Shown piece after piece: positions 16,986 to 25,942 of a DNA stretch of 64,000 nt (within the stretch, counting starts at the first letter, position 1; each line of letters begins with the position of its first letter). The position numbers and the translations under genes are program-made. The notes beneath the pieces were generated by a model. The model made no database searches, had not been told where the DNA came from, and saw nothing but the letters and a program-made list of their open reading frames with translations. The stretch is from Thermohalobaculum sp039184865 (GTDB lineage Bacteria > Pseudomonadota > Alphaproteobacteria > Rhodobacterales > Rhodobacteraceae), in contig JBCDAV010000009.1 in NCBI GenBank assembly GCA_039184865.1, positions 62,001-126,000 of the forward strand, given 5' to 3'.

Positions 16986-17103
16986 GTGACGGGTTCCCGG
17001 ACAGCTTCGGGCCTGGCCCGCAGACCCTCCATTCAGACTATCGTCAGGAAGGCTAACGGTTCCTGAACGCGAATCTGGTCCGGTTCCCTTCAGATATCCT
17101 GTT

Positions 17104-17985
17104 CTATTCGGCGGCCACCGCCTGCAGAGACTGGGTCTCCCGGAACGCGAGCTTGATCATCTCGGCGAGCGCTTCGACCGGGGCCGTATCCGTCGTTCTG
17201 CTGCAATACATGTTGATCCGGCTCGATGGCAGATCGGGCAGCGCGCCACCGTGCTGGATCTTCTCGAACTGTGGAGACACAGCGCCGTCGAGAATGGCGT
17301 TGATGGCAAGATCTGCCGCAATCGTTGCCTCGACCGTCCGCGTGGAACCGGTGTCGACGGTCATCTCCCAGGGAATATTGGCGCGGTCCAGCGCCTCGAG
17401 AGCCCAGGGCCGGAAGAGGCACTTGCGCTCGAAAGCCAATCGCAGTGGGCGGTTGCGCCATGCATTGCCGCCCGGTGCGCCGACCCAGACGAGTTTCTGC
17501 CGGGTTAGAAGCGTGGCGTCCGGCGGCGTGTCATCCTCGGTGGTCAGTGCAACGTCGAGATCGCCCTGATCCATAAGTTCCCGCAACTTCAACGTGTAAG
17601 ACGAGATCAGCTTGATCTTCAGGCGCGGATATTCCCGGTCGAACCGGCGCAGGATCTGCGGAATATGCGGATAGACGATGTCGTGCGGCACGCCGAGCGT
17701 CAGTTCGCCGACAAAAGCCGTGTCGGTCATTCGCGCCCAGACCTCGTCGTTCAGGGCCAGCATTCGGCGGCCGTAGGCGAGCAACTGTTCTCCCTGAGCC
17801 GTCGGCGCGACACCGCGCCCTGCACGATCGAGCAGAGGCTGACCGAGCGACTCCTCGAGGCGCTTAAGTTGCATCGAAACCGCCGACTGTGTGAGATGCA
17901 ATTGGTGCGCGGCCCGCGTGACGCCGCCGGTCTCTAGAACCGTCACGAAACTGCGCAGTGCGGTCAGATCCAGGTTACGAGGCAT
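17104..17985 (-). CDS. LysR-family transcriptional regulator
   Basis: 293 residues. N-terminal winged HTH (LTALRSFVTVLETGGVTRAA, HQLHLTQSAVSMQLKRLEES) and a C-terminal periplasmic-binding-like effector domain (ELTLGVPHDIVYPHIPQILR at ~93). The family normally regulates a divergent neighbour; here the divergent gene is a DUF1127 protein 124 bp away, so that gene is a candidate target. Effector unknown. Confidence 0.9.
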   Translation of the reverse strand: MPRNLDLTALRSFVTVLETGGVTRAAHQLHLTQSAVSMQLKRLEESLGQPLLDRAGRGVAPTAQGEQLLAYGRRMLALNDEVWARMTDTAFVGELTLGVPHDIVYPHIPQILRRFDREYPRLKIKLISSYTLKLRELMDQGDLDVALTTEDDTPPDATLLTRQKLVWVGAPGGNAWRNRPLRLAFERKCLFRPWALEALDRANIPWEMTVDTGSTRTVEATIAADLAINAILDGAVSPQFEKIQHGGALPDLPSSRINMYCSRTTDTAPVEALAEMIKLAFRETQSLQAVAAE

Positions 17986-18109
17986 TCCATCACCTTTCGT
18001 GATTCAATCCAGCAAAAACATTCATTTCACTTATATCCAGAAGTTCCCATATCCATCAACAGAGAAGATGCAATTCCGCATCTCATCACCAAAGCTGATG
18101 GAGGACATC

Positions 18110-18328
18110 ATGAAAACTCAGGCTCACGCCGTCGGGTTCACCGCAACCGCCCCCTCGTTCTTCGCTGGTTTGACGGTGACGAATTTCTGGAAAGCGATCA
18201 TGGTGGCGCGCGAGCGCCGCGCGCTGCGCGAGATGCCCGAAAGCGTTCTGAAGGACATCGGCCTCACCCGCGCGGAAGCAGAGCGCGAGGCGGCCCGCCC
18301 GTTCTGGGATCTTCCCTACGGCCGCTGA
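18110..18328 (+). CDS. DUF1127 (YjiS-like) small protein
   Basis: 72 residues from the ATG at 18110, with TGGAGGA just upstream; that site overlaps an alternative in-frame ATG at 18098. The C-terminal half holds the DUF1127 signature: RERRALREMPESVLKDIGLT. These small arginine-rich proteins are common in alphaproteobacteria. Some have been linked to RNA binding and to phosphate or carbon metabolism, but the role here is unknown. It is divergent from a LysR regulator. Confidence 0.85.
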   Translation: MKTQAHAVGFTATAPSFFAGLTVTNFWKAIMVARERRALREMPESVLKDIGLTRAEAEREAARPFWDLPYGR

Positions 18329-18334
18329 TCCAAC

Positions 18335-18358
18335 CAAGCGCGGCTCCGGCCGCGCTTG
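18335..18358. terminator. Bidirectional stem-loop terminator
   Basis: CAAGCGCGGC, loop TCCG, GCCGCGCTTG: a 10-bp perfect stem seven bases after the DUF1127 stop and seven before the end of the convergent 272-residue gene. The T-run is weak on both sides, so termination may need help. Confidence 0.65.
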
Positions 18359-18364
18359 CCCACC

Positions 18365-19183
18365 TCACTTCAGCGAATATTCGCCGTCGCGGGTCAGCTT
18401 GAGTTTTCCATAGGACGCCAGGTTGACCACGCTCCAGCTTTCCTGAGGCACTTCGACGACGTTGCGGTTCTGGTCATCGGTGATGCATATCACCTCGCCG
18501 TGCGATCCGACCGCAGCCGTCGTCAGCCACATGCCGTCCCACATGTTCGGAGGCGAGTGCTTGGGGTAGACATCGACCCAGTCGCTCCATTCTCCGAAAT
18601 CGATCACCGACGCATCGAAGCTTGCGGCCACGGACGGCCCCGTCCCGCGATACACGATGCGCCATGCCTGGGTCAGATCGTCGATCTGGACCGTGACGCC
18701 GTTCCAGCCGACGACCTTGAACAGGCCGACGCTGCTGAACCGCACGCGCATCCGGCACCTGTCGCCAACCTTGACGTTCGTGTTGATCTTGTCGGTGGTC
18801 GGCTCTCCCGGCGACATGTAGAGCGACCGCCATTGCGGGCTGTCCGCGTTCGAAATCCGGTACTCGAAGTGCATGTTCTTGCTGGGCAGAACCTCGCCTT
18901 TCACTTCGGCGCGTTTCTTGCCGTAAACGATGTTGCCTGAGAACCTGTTGTCCTTGATGACGAGGTTCTGGACCGCCACCGGGTTCTTCGCCAGGGTCAC
19001 GTTGATCGCGCCGAAATAGTAGATCGCGTCGTCGTACTCGGCGACGTACCACGCCTTGCCGGTATGCGTCTTGAGATCCAGCTGGATCATCGCGATGTCC
19101 TTGATCGAGAACTCGTCGTATTCCCAACCGCCCGGGTACTTCACCCACTTTGGATTGAATCCGAAATCCGATATGCGCCGCAT
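18365..19183 (-). CDS. Hypothetical protein, 272 residues, probably cytoplasmic
   Basis: ATG at 19183 follows GGGAGGG with good spacing; a longer frame to 19225 lacks one. There is no signal peptide or membrane helix. The sequence is rich in beta-strand-like aromatic patterns (GKAWYVAEYDDAIYYFGAIN, WSDWVDVYPKHSPPNMWDG), suggesting an all-beta fold. I do not recognise the family. It stands alone between a terminator hairpin and a 188-bp gap before the threonine aldolase gene, which reads the same way. Confidence 0.7.
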   Translation of the reverse strand: MRRISDFGFNPKWVKYPGGWEYDEFSIKDIAMIQLDLKTHTGKAWYVAEYDDAIYYFGAINVTLAKNPVAVQNLVIKDNRFSGNIVYGKKRAEVKGEVLPSKNMHFEYRISNADSPQWRSLYMSPGEPTTDKINTNVKVGDRCRMRVRFSSVGLFKVVGWNGVTVQIDDLTQAWRIVYRGTGPSVAASFDASVIDFGEWSDWVDVYPKHSPPNMWDGMWLTTAAVGSHGEVICITDDQNRNVVEVPQESWSVVNLASYGKLKLTRDGEYSLK

Positions 19184-19371
19184 GTGCGCGCCCTCCCCGC
19201 TGATTTGCTCTCTCCAATCGGGCAATGGTCCGCGAATCAGCGTCGGCCTGTCAAAGTTTGAGGCTTCGGGCTCTTATCGCGCGCCGTTGCGAGCGCAAGC
19301 CTAGGTGTTTTTCCCGGCTCGCAGTCTATACCTGCACCGGAATTTCGCGTTGAAGAGATGTCTGTCGGCGT

Positions 19372-20421
19372 CTAGCCGCGCAACGCGTCGAGGAAACGCT
19401 CGACGTCTTCCTCGGTCGTTCTGAAGCTTGTGACCAGGCGGATACGGAGGGTCTGGTTGCCGGGACCTTCGGCATCGAAAGCTGTCAGCGGATAATATCC
19501 CGCGCCCGCGGCTTGAAGGCGCCGGTGTTGCTCCAGCGTGATCTCGGGGAACAGCATATTCGCACCCACAGCGTTGGTGAGGCTGGCCCCTGGTGTGGAA
19601 GCGATGCCATCGGCGAGCAGATCCGCCATTCTGTTGGAATGGCCGGCCAAACGCAGCCAGAGACCGTCCGACAGATAGGCGTCTATCTGTGCCGAGAGAA
19701 ACCGCATCTTCGAGAACAGGTGCCCGCCGCGCTTGCGGCGCAGTTCGAACTCCCATGCGCGCTCCGGATCGAACAGGATCACAGCCTCCGCTGCGAGGGC
19801 ACCGTTCTTCGTCGCACCCAGACAAAGCACATCGACGCCCGCGCGCCACGTCATCTCGGCTGGCGACACATTCTGCCGCGCAAGAGCATTGGCGATCCGG
19901 GTTCCGTCCATGTGAACCGGCACGTCTGCGTTTCGGGCAATACCGGCGAGCGTGCGCACTTCCTCGACGGTATAGGCAGCACCCGCCTCCGTGGCTTGTG
20001 TCAACGAAAGCGCGCCCTTCTGGACATTCTGGACGCCGCGCGGGGCAGCCCCCTCGACCGCGGCGCGCAGGCCCGCTTCGGTCATCTTTGCGTCGTCGCC
20101 GTCCAGCAAGGTGAGCTTGGACCCACCGGTGAAAAACTCCGGCGCTCCGCATTCGTCCTCCTCGATATGGCTGCCACGATGGCAGTATATCGTCGCCCAG
20201 GGCGGGCAGAGGCACGCGAGACCAAGCGCATTCGCCGCGGTGCCTGTCGCGACGAAATAGACCGCTGCATCGGGCGCTTCGAAGACCTCGCGAACCTTCG
20301 CCTGCGCGCGCGCCGTGATCTCTTCATTGCCATAGGGCATCACGTAACCGGCTTCGGCCTCGGCGAGTGCTGCCATGATTTCCAGAGCGCCGCCCGAAGC
20401 ATTGTCCGAAGTAAAGATCAA
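19372..20421 (-). CDS. Low-specificity L-threonine aldolase
   Basis: 349 residues, fold-type I PLP enzyme that splits L-threonine/allo-threonine to glycine and acetaldehyde. Conserved features: MIFTSDNASGGALEIMAAL at the N-terminus, FVATGTAANAL, YCHRGSHIEEDE, VPVHMDGTRIANAL, and LGATKNGALAAEA with the PLP lysine at ~200. Its start overlaps the stop of the upstream YcgN-like gene by 4 bp, so it is the third gene of an operon with an MFS transporter and a YcgN protein. Confidence 0.93.
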   Translation of the reverse strand: MIFTSDNASGGALEIMAALAEAEAGYVMPYGNEEITARAQAKVREVFEAPDAAVYFVATGTAANALGLACLCPPWATIYCHRGSHIEEDECGAPEFFTGGSKLTLLDGDDAKMTEAGLRAAVEGAAPRGVQNVQKGALSLTQATEAGAAYTVEEVRTLAGIARNADVPVHMDGTRIANALARQNVSPAEMTWRAGVDVLCLGATKNGALAAEAVILFDPERAWEFELRRKRGGHLFSKMRFLSAQIDAYLSDGLWLRLAGHSNRMADLLADGIASTPGASLTNAVGANMLFPEITLEQHRRLQAAGAGYYPLTAFDAEGPGNQTLRIRLVTSFRTTEEDVERFLDALRG

Positions 20422-20882
20422 CTCGCGTCTCCGTGGATCAGGTCTTCAGCGATGACGTGGTCTTCGAGATCTTCTTCCGCGACCTCGTATTCCGGCGTCA
20501 AGGGAAGGCGCACGGCCACGCCGGAGGTCTCGACGCTCTTGCGTGTGCCCGTAACCAGCGGATGCCAGGTAGGCAGGCCACGGCCTTCGTGTAGTCGGCG
20601 GTAGGCGCAACTGCCTGGCATCCATTCGGCGGCATCCTCGATCGTCTCTGGCGTCAGCACGACACAGCCGGGCACGAGCTGCTGACGCAGCGCATAATTC
20701 CCGCATTGGCGCGTATCGCAATCGAAGAGGCGGCAGGAGACGGAGGTATAATGCACGTCGCCGGTGTCCTCGTCTTCCAGCTTGAGCAGGCAGCAGCGTC
20801 CGCATCCGTCGCACAAAGACTCCCACTCATCGCGGGTCATCTCGCCGAGCGGCACGGTTTCCCAAAACCTGTCTCGCATCAC
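20418..20882 (-). CDS. YcgN-family cysteine-cluster protein
   Basis: 154 residues of the UPF0260/YcgN type. Two Cys patterns suggest a metal or Fe-S site: CDGCGRCCLLKLED (~24-37) and SVSCRLFDCDTRQCGNY (~48-64), followed by MPGSCAYRRLHEGRGLPTWH. Length and motifs match the family; the biochemical function is unknown. It overlaps both neighbours by 4 bp (MFS upstream, threonine aldolase downstream), indicating translational coupling. Confidence 0.88.
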   Translation of the reverse strand: MMRDRFWETVPLGEMTRDEWESLCDGCGRCCLLKLEDEDTGDVHYTSVSCRLFDCDTRQCGNYALRQQLVPGCVVLTPETIEDAAEWMPGSCAYRRLHEGRGLPTWHPLVTGTRKSVETSGVAVRLPLTPEYEVAEEDLEDHVIAEDLIHGDAS

Positions 20883-22207
20883 CGGGGCCAGATCGACAGG
20901 GCCACTCGGCCGAGGAAGGTATCGGGTGCAAACCGGGCCACGAGGAATGCCATCGGCAGCCCAGTCAGCGTCAGCACGACCAGAACGGACCGTGTGTCGA
21001 GGCCGACTGCAACCAGCACGGCCACGACGACGGCATTGAGCACGATGAAGGACGAGTCCACGACATTCGAGGCGGCGATAAAGCTCGCGCGCTTGTCGTC
21101 CGGGGATTCCGTCTGAAGAACCGCGTTCATCGGCGTCACGTAGATACCGGCGAAGGTCGCCAGCACGATGAAATCGATAAGCACGCGCCAGCCAGTGGCG
21201 TTAGAGAAGAACTCGGCGCGAGTGAGCAACTCGCTTCCGGGTTCAGGTGCAGCAGGTGTTGCGAACCATAGCTCGACCGCCATGATCGCGAGACCGAGCG
21301 CGCCCCAAGGTGGGAGATGCGGGCCGACGCGCCCGCCGCTGAGCTTGTCCGAAGCAATCGCGCCGATGGCAACGCCGACCGAAAAACCGGCCAGCAGCAC
21401 GGTCAGAACGCCTTCGTCGACGCCCAGTTCCTCCTTTGCATAAGAGGGAAGCAGCGACAGGAACGTCGCGCCGAGAAACCAGAACCACGAGATCGAGAGG
21501 ATCGCCCGCCACGCCGGGCGGTTCTTGCGGCACATCGCGATCAGCTTCCAGATCGCGCGCACGAAAAACCAGTCGACCGCTTCGGCGTTCGGTTGGGCTG
21601 GCGCCGACGGGGTGTAGAGGCTCGAGATGAACCCGATCACCGCAACCGACACCACGAAGATCGAGACGATCAGCACACCGCCTTCGCGCAGGATCAGTTC
21701 GTTGCCGATGATCGTGCCGAAAATGATCGCGAGGAACGTGAAGCCCTGGACCAGCCCGTTCCCCGCCATGAGTTCTTCGCGTCTCAGGTATTGCGGCAGA
21801 ACGGAGTACTTGATCGGTGCGAACATCGCCGACTGCGCGCCCATCAGAAAAAGCACGAAGTAGAGAAAGACGATGTTCTGGGTGTAGTAGCCGATCACCG
21901 CGAGGCCCATCACGACGATTTCCCACGCCTTGATCCAGCGCATCATGATCGCCTTGTCCATGCGGTCGGCGATCTGCCCGGCCATCGGGGTGATCAGCGC
22001 GAAAGGCAGAATGAAGAGCGCAGACGCAATGATCCCCAGCATCGCGATCGGGATGCCGACCTGATCGGCCAGCCGGTAGGTGATCAGGGCGACAAAGGCC
22101 TTCTGATAGACCTGATCGTTGAACGCGCCGAGGAACTGCACGAGGAAAAGCGGCAGGAACCGGCGCGTGCCGAGCAGGGCAAACTGGTTCGAGGCTGGCT
22201 CTGACAC
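20879..22207 (-). CDS. MFS transporter, LplT-like
   Basis: 442 residues with about twelve hydrophobic segments. Characteristic stretches are RFLPLFLVQFLGAFNDQVYQ at the N-terminus and GAQSAMFAPIKYSVLPQYL (~132), a pattern seen in LplT, the lysophospholipid flippase, and in MFS domains paired with Aas. Substrate specificity cannot be confirmed. It is the first gene of the MFS-YcgN-threonine aldolase operon. Confidence 0.8.
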   Translation of the reverse strand: MSEPASNQFALLGTRRFLPLFLVQFLGAFNDQVYQKAFVALITYRLADQVGIPIAMLGIIASALFILPFALITPMAGQIADRMDKAIMMRWIKAWEIVVMGLAVIGYYTQNIVFLYFVLFLMGAQSAMFAPIKYSVLPQYLRREELMAGNGLVQGFTFLAIIFGTIIGNELILREGGVLIVSIFVVSVAVIGFISSLYTPSAPAQPNAEAVDWFFVRAIWKLIAMCRKNRPAWRAILSISWFWFLGATFLSLLPSYAKEELGVDEGVLTVLLAGFSVGVAIGAIASDKLSGGRVGPHLPPWGALGLAIMAVELWFATPAAPEPGSELLTRAEFFSNATGWRVLIDFIVLATFAGIYVTPMNAVLQTESPDDKRASFIAASNVVDSSFIVLNAVVVAVLVAVGLDTRSVLVVLTLTGLPMAFLVARFAPDTFLGRVALSIWPR

Positions 22208-22356
22208 ACGGCGCTCCCGGGAGAATTCAAGGCGTTGAGTGCATGTCCCACCATCGCGGAGGCCCGCGCAAGGGAAAAGTCGCCGCCCGGAAATCGCCAG
22301 GCGGATTGTCAGGCGTCGTGCCGCCGGGCAGAGTGCCGAAAACTTGGGAGGCCAGC

Positions 22357-22662
22357 ATGATCGTCATCAGCGGAATAATCGAAGTGAACCCCGGCCATGT
22401 CGAGCAGGCGCGCGCCGCGACGCTGGCGATGATGACCGAGAGCGGGAAAGAGGACGGCTGCATCCAGTACCGCTTCTATCAGGACGTCGAGCACGCCCAT
22501 CTGTTCCACGTCTACGAGGAATGGGAAAGCTCCGCCCACCTGAAGGCCCACGCAGAAAGTGCCCACATGCAGGTCTTTCGCGCCGCGATGGGAGAGTTGG
22601 ACGTCAAATCCCGTGACGTGAAGATGATCGAGGTTGATGCAGGCGGCTGGAAATCACTCTGA
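22357..22662 (+). CDS. Antibiotic biosynthesis monooxygenase (ABM) domain protein
   Basis: 101 residues from the ATG at 22357, which has GGGAGG upstream; the frame is open further 5' but without a ribosome site. A single ferredoxin-like ABM domain: MIVISGIIEVNPGHVEQARA, EDGCIQYRFYQDVEHAHLFH, VYEEWESSAHLKAHAES. Members such as YgiN oxidise small quinols without cofactors, or act in stress handling. The gene is divergent from the LplT-like operon and convergent with transketolase; no operon partner. Confidence 0.85.
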   Translation: MIVISGIIEVNPGHVEQARAATLAMMTESGKEDGCIQYRFYQDVEHAHLFHVYEEWESSAHLKAHAESAHMQVFRAAMGELDVKSRDVKMIEVDAGGWKSL

Positions 22663-22777
22663 TCCACCCGTCGCGGCGTCGCTTTAACGGTGCACGACGT
22701 TCTCTGGGCGAAGTCGTTGCCGCCGGGCAGACTTCATCGGAAAGAATGGTCTGCGTTCTTGCCCACGTGAGTTGGCC

Positions 22778-24799
22778 TCAGAGCAGGGCTTTTACCTTCT
22801 CCGCCGTGGCTTCTGCCGTGATCCCGAAATGCTCGTAGAGCACCTTGTAGGGTGCCGACCCGCCGAAGCCATCCATCCCGACAAAGGCCGATTTCTTGGC
22901 CGCCCCGCGCTCGCCGGAAAGCCACTGGTCCCAGCCCATGCGGACACCCGCCTCGATGGCGACACGCACGGGTCCCGCGGGAAGAACGCGCTTGCGGTAA
23001 GCATCATCCTGTCGGGCGAACAACTCCCAGCATGGCATCGAGACGACCCTGGTGCCGATGCCATCGGCCTCGAGGAGCGCCTTGGCGGCCATGGCGATCT
23101 CGACCTCCGAGCCTGTCGCCATCAGGATCGCCCGGCGCTTGGCCTCGGCCTCGGCAAGGATATAACCACCTTGCGCCGTGAGGTTCTTCGACGTGTGCCG
23201 CGTTCGTACGGTCGACAGGTTCTGGCGGGTCAGGGCGAGCACCGAGGGAGCGTCCGGCGTTGTGAACGCAATCTCCCAGGCCTCGGCGGTCTCAACCGCA
23301 TCGGCTGGTCGGAAGACGTTCAGGTTCGGCGTGGCACGCAGCATTGCGACGTGTTCGACCGGTTGGTGAGTCGGCCCATCCTCACCAAGTCCAATTGAGT
23401 CGTGCGTCATCACGTAGACCGTGCGCACGCCCATGAGCGCCGACAGCCGCATCGCCCCGCGCGCGTAATCGGTGAAGCAGAGGAACGTCCCGCCGTAGGG
23501 CGCGATGCCGCCATGCAAGGCGAGGCCGTTCATGGCCGCGGCCATCCCATGTTCGCGAATGCCGTAATGGATGTGCCGGCCCTTGCGGTCTTCAGGACTG
23601 AAAACGCCGAGATCGCCGGTCTTGGTGTTGTTCGATCCGGTCAGATCGGCCGAGCCGCCGAGGGTCTCGGGCATCACCTTGTTGATCGTTTCCAGCGCGG
23701 TCTGCGATGCCTTGCGGGTCGCCATCGCCGGTGCATCGGCCGAGATCTGCTTCTTCAGAGCGCGCAGCCGCGATCCGAGCGCCTTCGGCGGCTCGCCGGC
23801 AAAGACACGAGTGAACTCCGTCTGCCGGCCTACCGAAAGGGCGGACACGCGTTCCTGCCAATCGGCGCGCGCATCGGCACCGCGCTTGCCGGTCTCCGCC
23901 CATGCCGTCGCGATCTTTTTCGGCACAGAGAACGGCTTGCTTTTCCAACCGTAGACCTCGCGGGCATCCGCGATCAGCGTGTCGTCGGTGAGCGCGCCGT
24001 GCGCCTTCGCAGTGCCCTCTGCGCTGGAACCGATGCCGATCCGCGTCTTGCATGCCAGCATGACCGGTCCCTTGCGCGCATCGGAACGCGCCCAGGCCAT
24101 CGCCTCGTCCAGATCTGCGTAGTCGTGGCCATCGACCGCGCGGACTTCCCAACCGGACGCCTCGAAGCGTTTGATCTGGTCTGTGCGGTCCGACATCGAC
24201 ACGGGTCCATCGATGGTGATGCCGTTATCGTCCCAGAGCACGATCAGATTGGAGAGCTCCTGCATGCCTGCGAGGCCAATCGCCTCCTGGCTCACGCCCT
24301 CCATCAGGCACCCGTCACCCGCAATCACCCAGGTCTTGTGGTCGATGATCTTCTTGCCGTAGCGCGCGCGCAGGCTCTCCTCGGCAATCGCCATGCCCAC
24401 CGCCGTCGCAATGCCCTGGCCAAGCGGGCCGGTTGTCGTTTCGATCCCTTTCGCGTGCCCGTATTCGGGGTGGCCCGCCGTCCGCGCGCCGAGCTGCCGG
24501 AAGTTGCGGATCTCGTCCATCGTCATGTCGGCATAGCCCGAAAGGTGCAGCAGACCGTAGAGCAGCATCGAGCCGTGCCCCGCTGACAACACGAAGCGGT
24601 CGCGGTCCGGCCAGTCGGGATCGGTAGGGTCAAAGCGCAGATGGCCGTCAAAGAGCACAGTCGCCGCATCCGCCATGCCCATCGGCATGCCGGAGTGGCC
24701 GGAGTTCGCGGCCTTGACGGCATCGAGCGCAAGTACGCGCAGCGCGTTCGCCATCTCGAACCGGCGCGGATCCGCCGCTTTCATCTGCCCGATGTCCAT
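22778..24799 (-). CDS. tkt: Transketolase
   Basis: 673 residues, full length. The TPP domain has LDAVKAANSGHSGMPMGMAD (~28), TGPLGQGIATAVGMAIAE and the GDGCLMEGVSQEA cofactor motif (~160). The pyrimidine domain has GIREHGMAAAMNGLALHGG with the catalytic Glu, and THDSIGLGEDGPTHQPVEH. It transfers two-carbon units in the pentose phosphate and Calvin-type pathways in the cytoplasm. Start at ATG 24799. It appears to be a single-gene unit. Confidence 0.96.
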   Translation of the reverse strand: MDIGQMKAADPRRFEMANALRVLALDAVKAANSGHSGMPMGMADAATVLFDGHLRFDPTDPDWPDRDRFVLSAGHGSMLLYGLLHLSGYADMTMDEIRNFRQLGARTAGHPEYGHAKGIETTTGPLGQGIATAVGMAIAEESLRARYGKKIIDHKTWVIAGDGCLMEGVSQEAIGLAGMQELSNLIVLWDDNGITIDGPVSMSDRTDQIKRFEASGWEVRAVDGHDYADLDEAMAWARSDARKGPVMLACKTRIGIGSSAEGTAKAHGALTDDTLIADAREVYGWKSKPFSVPKKIATAWAETGKRGADARADWQERVSALSVGRQTEFTRVFAGEPPKALGSRLRALKKQISADAPAMATRKASQTALETINKVMPETLGGSADLTGSNNTKTGDLGVFSPEDRKGRHIHYGIREHGMAAAMNGLALHGGIAPYGGTFLCFTDYARGAMRLSALMGVRTVYVMTHDSIGLGEDGPTHQPVEHVAMLRATPNLNVFRPADAVETAEAWEIAFTTPDAPSVLALTRQNLSTVRTRHTSKNLTAQGGYILAEAEAKRRAILMATGSEVEIAMAAKALLEADGIGTRVVSMPCWELFARQDDAYRKRVLPAGPVRVAIEAGVRMGWDQWLSGERGAAKKSAFVGMDGFGGSAPYKVLYEHFGITAEATAEKVKALL

Positions 24800-25045
24800 G
24801 CCCCGTCCTTTCCCCGCCCGATCCCTGGCTTATCGCGTGGGAATCGGCCTGCCGCTGCCGTGATTGCGGCGGACCATGCGTCCCGGGCATAGGCGGGTCA
24901 AGCCGGATTGCCAGCGGCAGATTGCGCGACTCCGGCCTCTGCGGTTAGATTCAACCCAGAAGGCTGCAGAAAGCGACGATTCGCGGGCGCAGTCGACGCG
25001 GGACATTGAAGGATCTCCGCGCGACACAGAGGAGAGCAGGCTCTC

Positions 25046-25324
25046 ATGAGCAGTTTGGCGGAAGCGGTAAATCGGCTCGATGCCGTGATCTCGGATCTTG
25101 AAACGGCAGTGGATGGCATGAGGGCGGAAGACAGCGGTGATGCCGCTTCATCGGCCGCCTCGGAGATCGTGTCCGAGCGTGACACCCTCGCCGACGAAGT
25201 TCAGCTTTTGCGCCGCCGCGCCGAGGAAGACGCCCAGCTTCGCGCCGAAGCCGCCGAGGCCGTGCGCGAGGCGCTCAGGGACTTGCGCGGCGCCGTAGAT
25301 CAGGAGGTCTCGTCCCATGCCTGA
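25046..25324 (+). CDS. Small coiled-coil protein upstream of zapA
   Basis: 92 residues, almost entirely heptad-patterned helix (LAEAVNRLDAVISDLETAVD, ADEVQLLRRRAEEDAQLRAE). ATG at 25046 follows GAGGAGAG. It overlaps zapA by 8 bp, so the pair is translationally coupled. I cannot name a family; a division-associated partner of ZapA is a reasonable inference from the context and coiled coil. Confidence 0.75.
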   Translation: MSSLAEAVNRLDAVISDLETAVDGMRAEDSGDAASSAASEIVSERDTLADEVQLLRRRAEEDAQLRAEAAEAVREALRDLRGAVDQEVSSHA

Positions 25325-25688
25325 AGTCAGCGTTGAGGTTGCCGGGCGCAGCTACCGTGTCGGATGCGGGGACGGGGAGGAGGCGCGCGTTGCCGAACTG
25401 GGAAAGCGCATCGATCGCGAGGCGATGGATCTGTCCAGCCAGATGGGCGCGGTCTCTGAGACCCGGTTGCTTCTGATGACTTCATTGATGCTGGCCGACA
25501 AGCTGGCGGAAACCGAAGATGCGCTGCGCGGGGCCGAAGTTCGTGCCGGTCAGGCGGAAGCGGCCGCAAGCGCCAAACCCTCGCAATCCGGCATGAACCC
25601 AGATCGAGAGGCTCAGATCGCGGCCAATCTCGATGCCCTGTCGGACCGGATCGAGGTTCTGGTCGGTCGGATCCGGCAAACCGCCTGA
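25317..25688 (+). CDS. zapA: Cell division protein ZapA
   Basis: 123 residues. The N-terminal ZapA domain binds FtsZ (VEVAGRSYRVGCGDGEEARV, LGKRIDREAMDLSSQMGAVS, TRLLLMTSLMLADKLAE) and a C-terminal coiled coil drives dimerisation. ZapA bundles FtsZ filaments at midcell. Location just before the 6S RNA and 5-formyl-THF cyclo-ligase genes is the conserved proteobacterial zapA-ssrS-fau order, which supports the assignment. Confidence 0.92.
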   Translation: MPEVSVEVAGRSYRVGCGDGEEARVAELGKRIDREAMDLSSQMGAVSETRLLLMTSLMLADKLAETEDALRGAEVRAGQAEAAASAKPSQSGMNPDREAQIAANLDALSDRIEVLVGRIRQTA

Positions 25689-25707
25689 GCCAAGATCACC
25701 TGTCCCC

Positions 25708-25736
25708 TTCAAAAACCGACGACCCGGCGCTATCTA
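25708..25736 (+). promoter_or_regulatory. Sigma-70-type promoter for 6S RNA
   Basis: TTCAAA (25708-25713), 17-bp spacer, TATCTA (25731-25736). It places a start about 7-8 bases downstream, at the first base of the predicted 6S RNA terminal stem. It lies immediately after the zapA stop. Confidence 0.6.
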
Positions 25737-25743
25737 CCGGATC

Positions 25744-25902
25744 GACGGGTGCTGTCCTTCCCGTGAGGGAACAGTTTCCTGGTGGCCTAATTTTTCTCGC
25801 GGGAGCTGGCTCTGTGACTGGTCGTGGCCTATCGCACCTGGCACCCACCTGGTTTTCCAGGCTCGCGAGGATCTGAAGCTCCACGGTTGCGATGGGCCCG
25901 TC
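25744..25902 (+). ncRNA. ssrS: 6S RNA (ssrS), approximate ends
   Basis: A non-coding stretch between zapA and the fau-type gene, the known location of 6S RNA. GACGGG at 25744-25749 pairs with CCCGTC at 25897-25902 to form a closing stem about 159 nt apart, with internal complementary GC-rich arms (TCTCGCGGGAGC region against GGCTCGCGAGG) around a central bulge. 6S RNA mimics an open promoter and sequesters the sigma-70 holoenzyme in stationary phase. Ends were set by the stem and the upstream promoter, not by homology search. Confidence 0.8.
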
Positions 25903-25942
25903 ACCCTTGCTACCGGACGCCCGGCGTCTTATGCGGGCAGGA

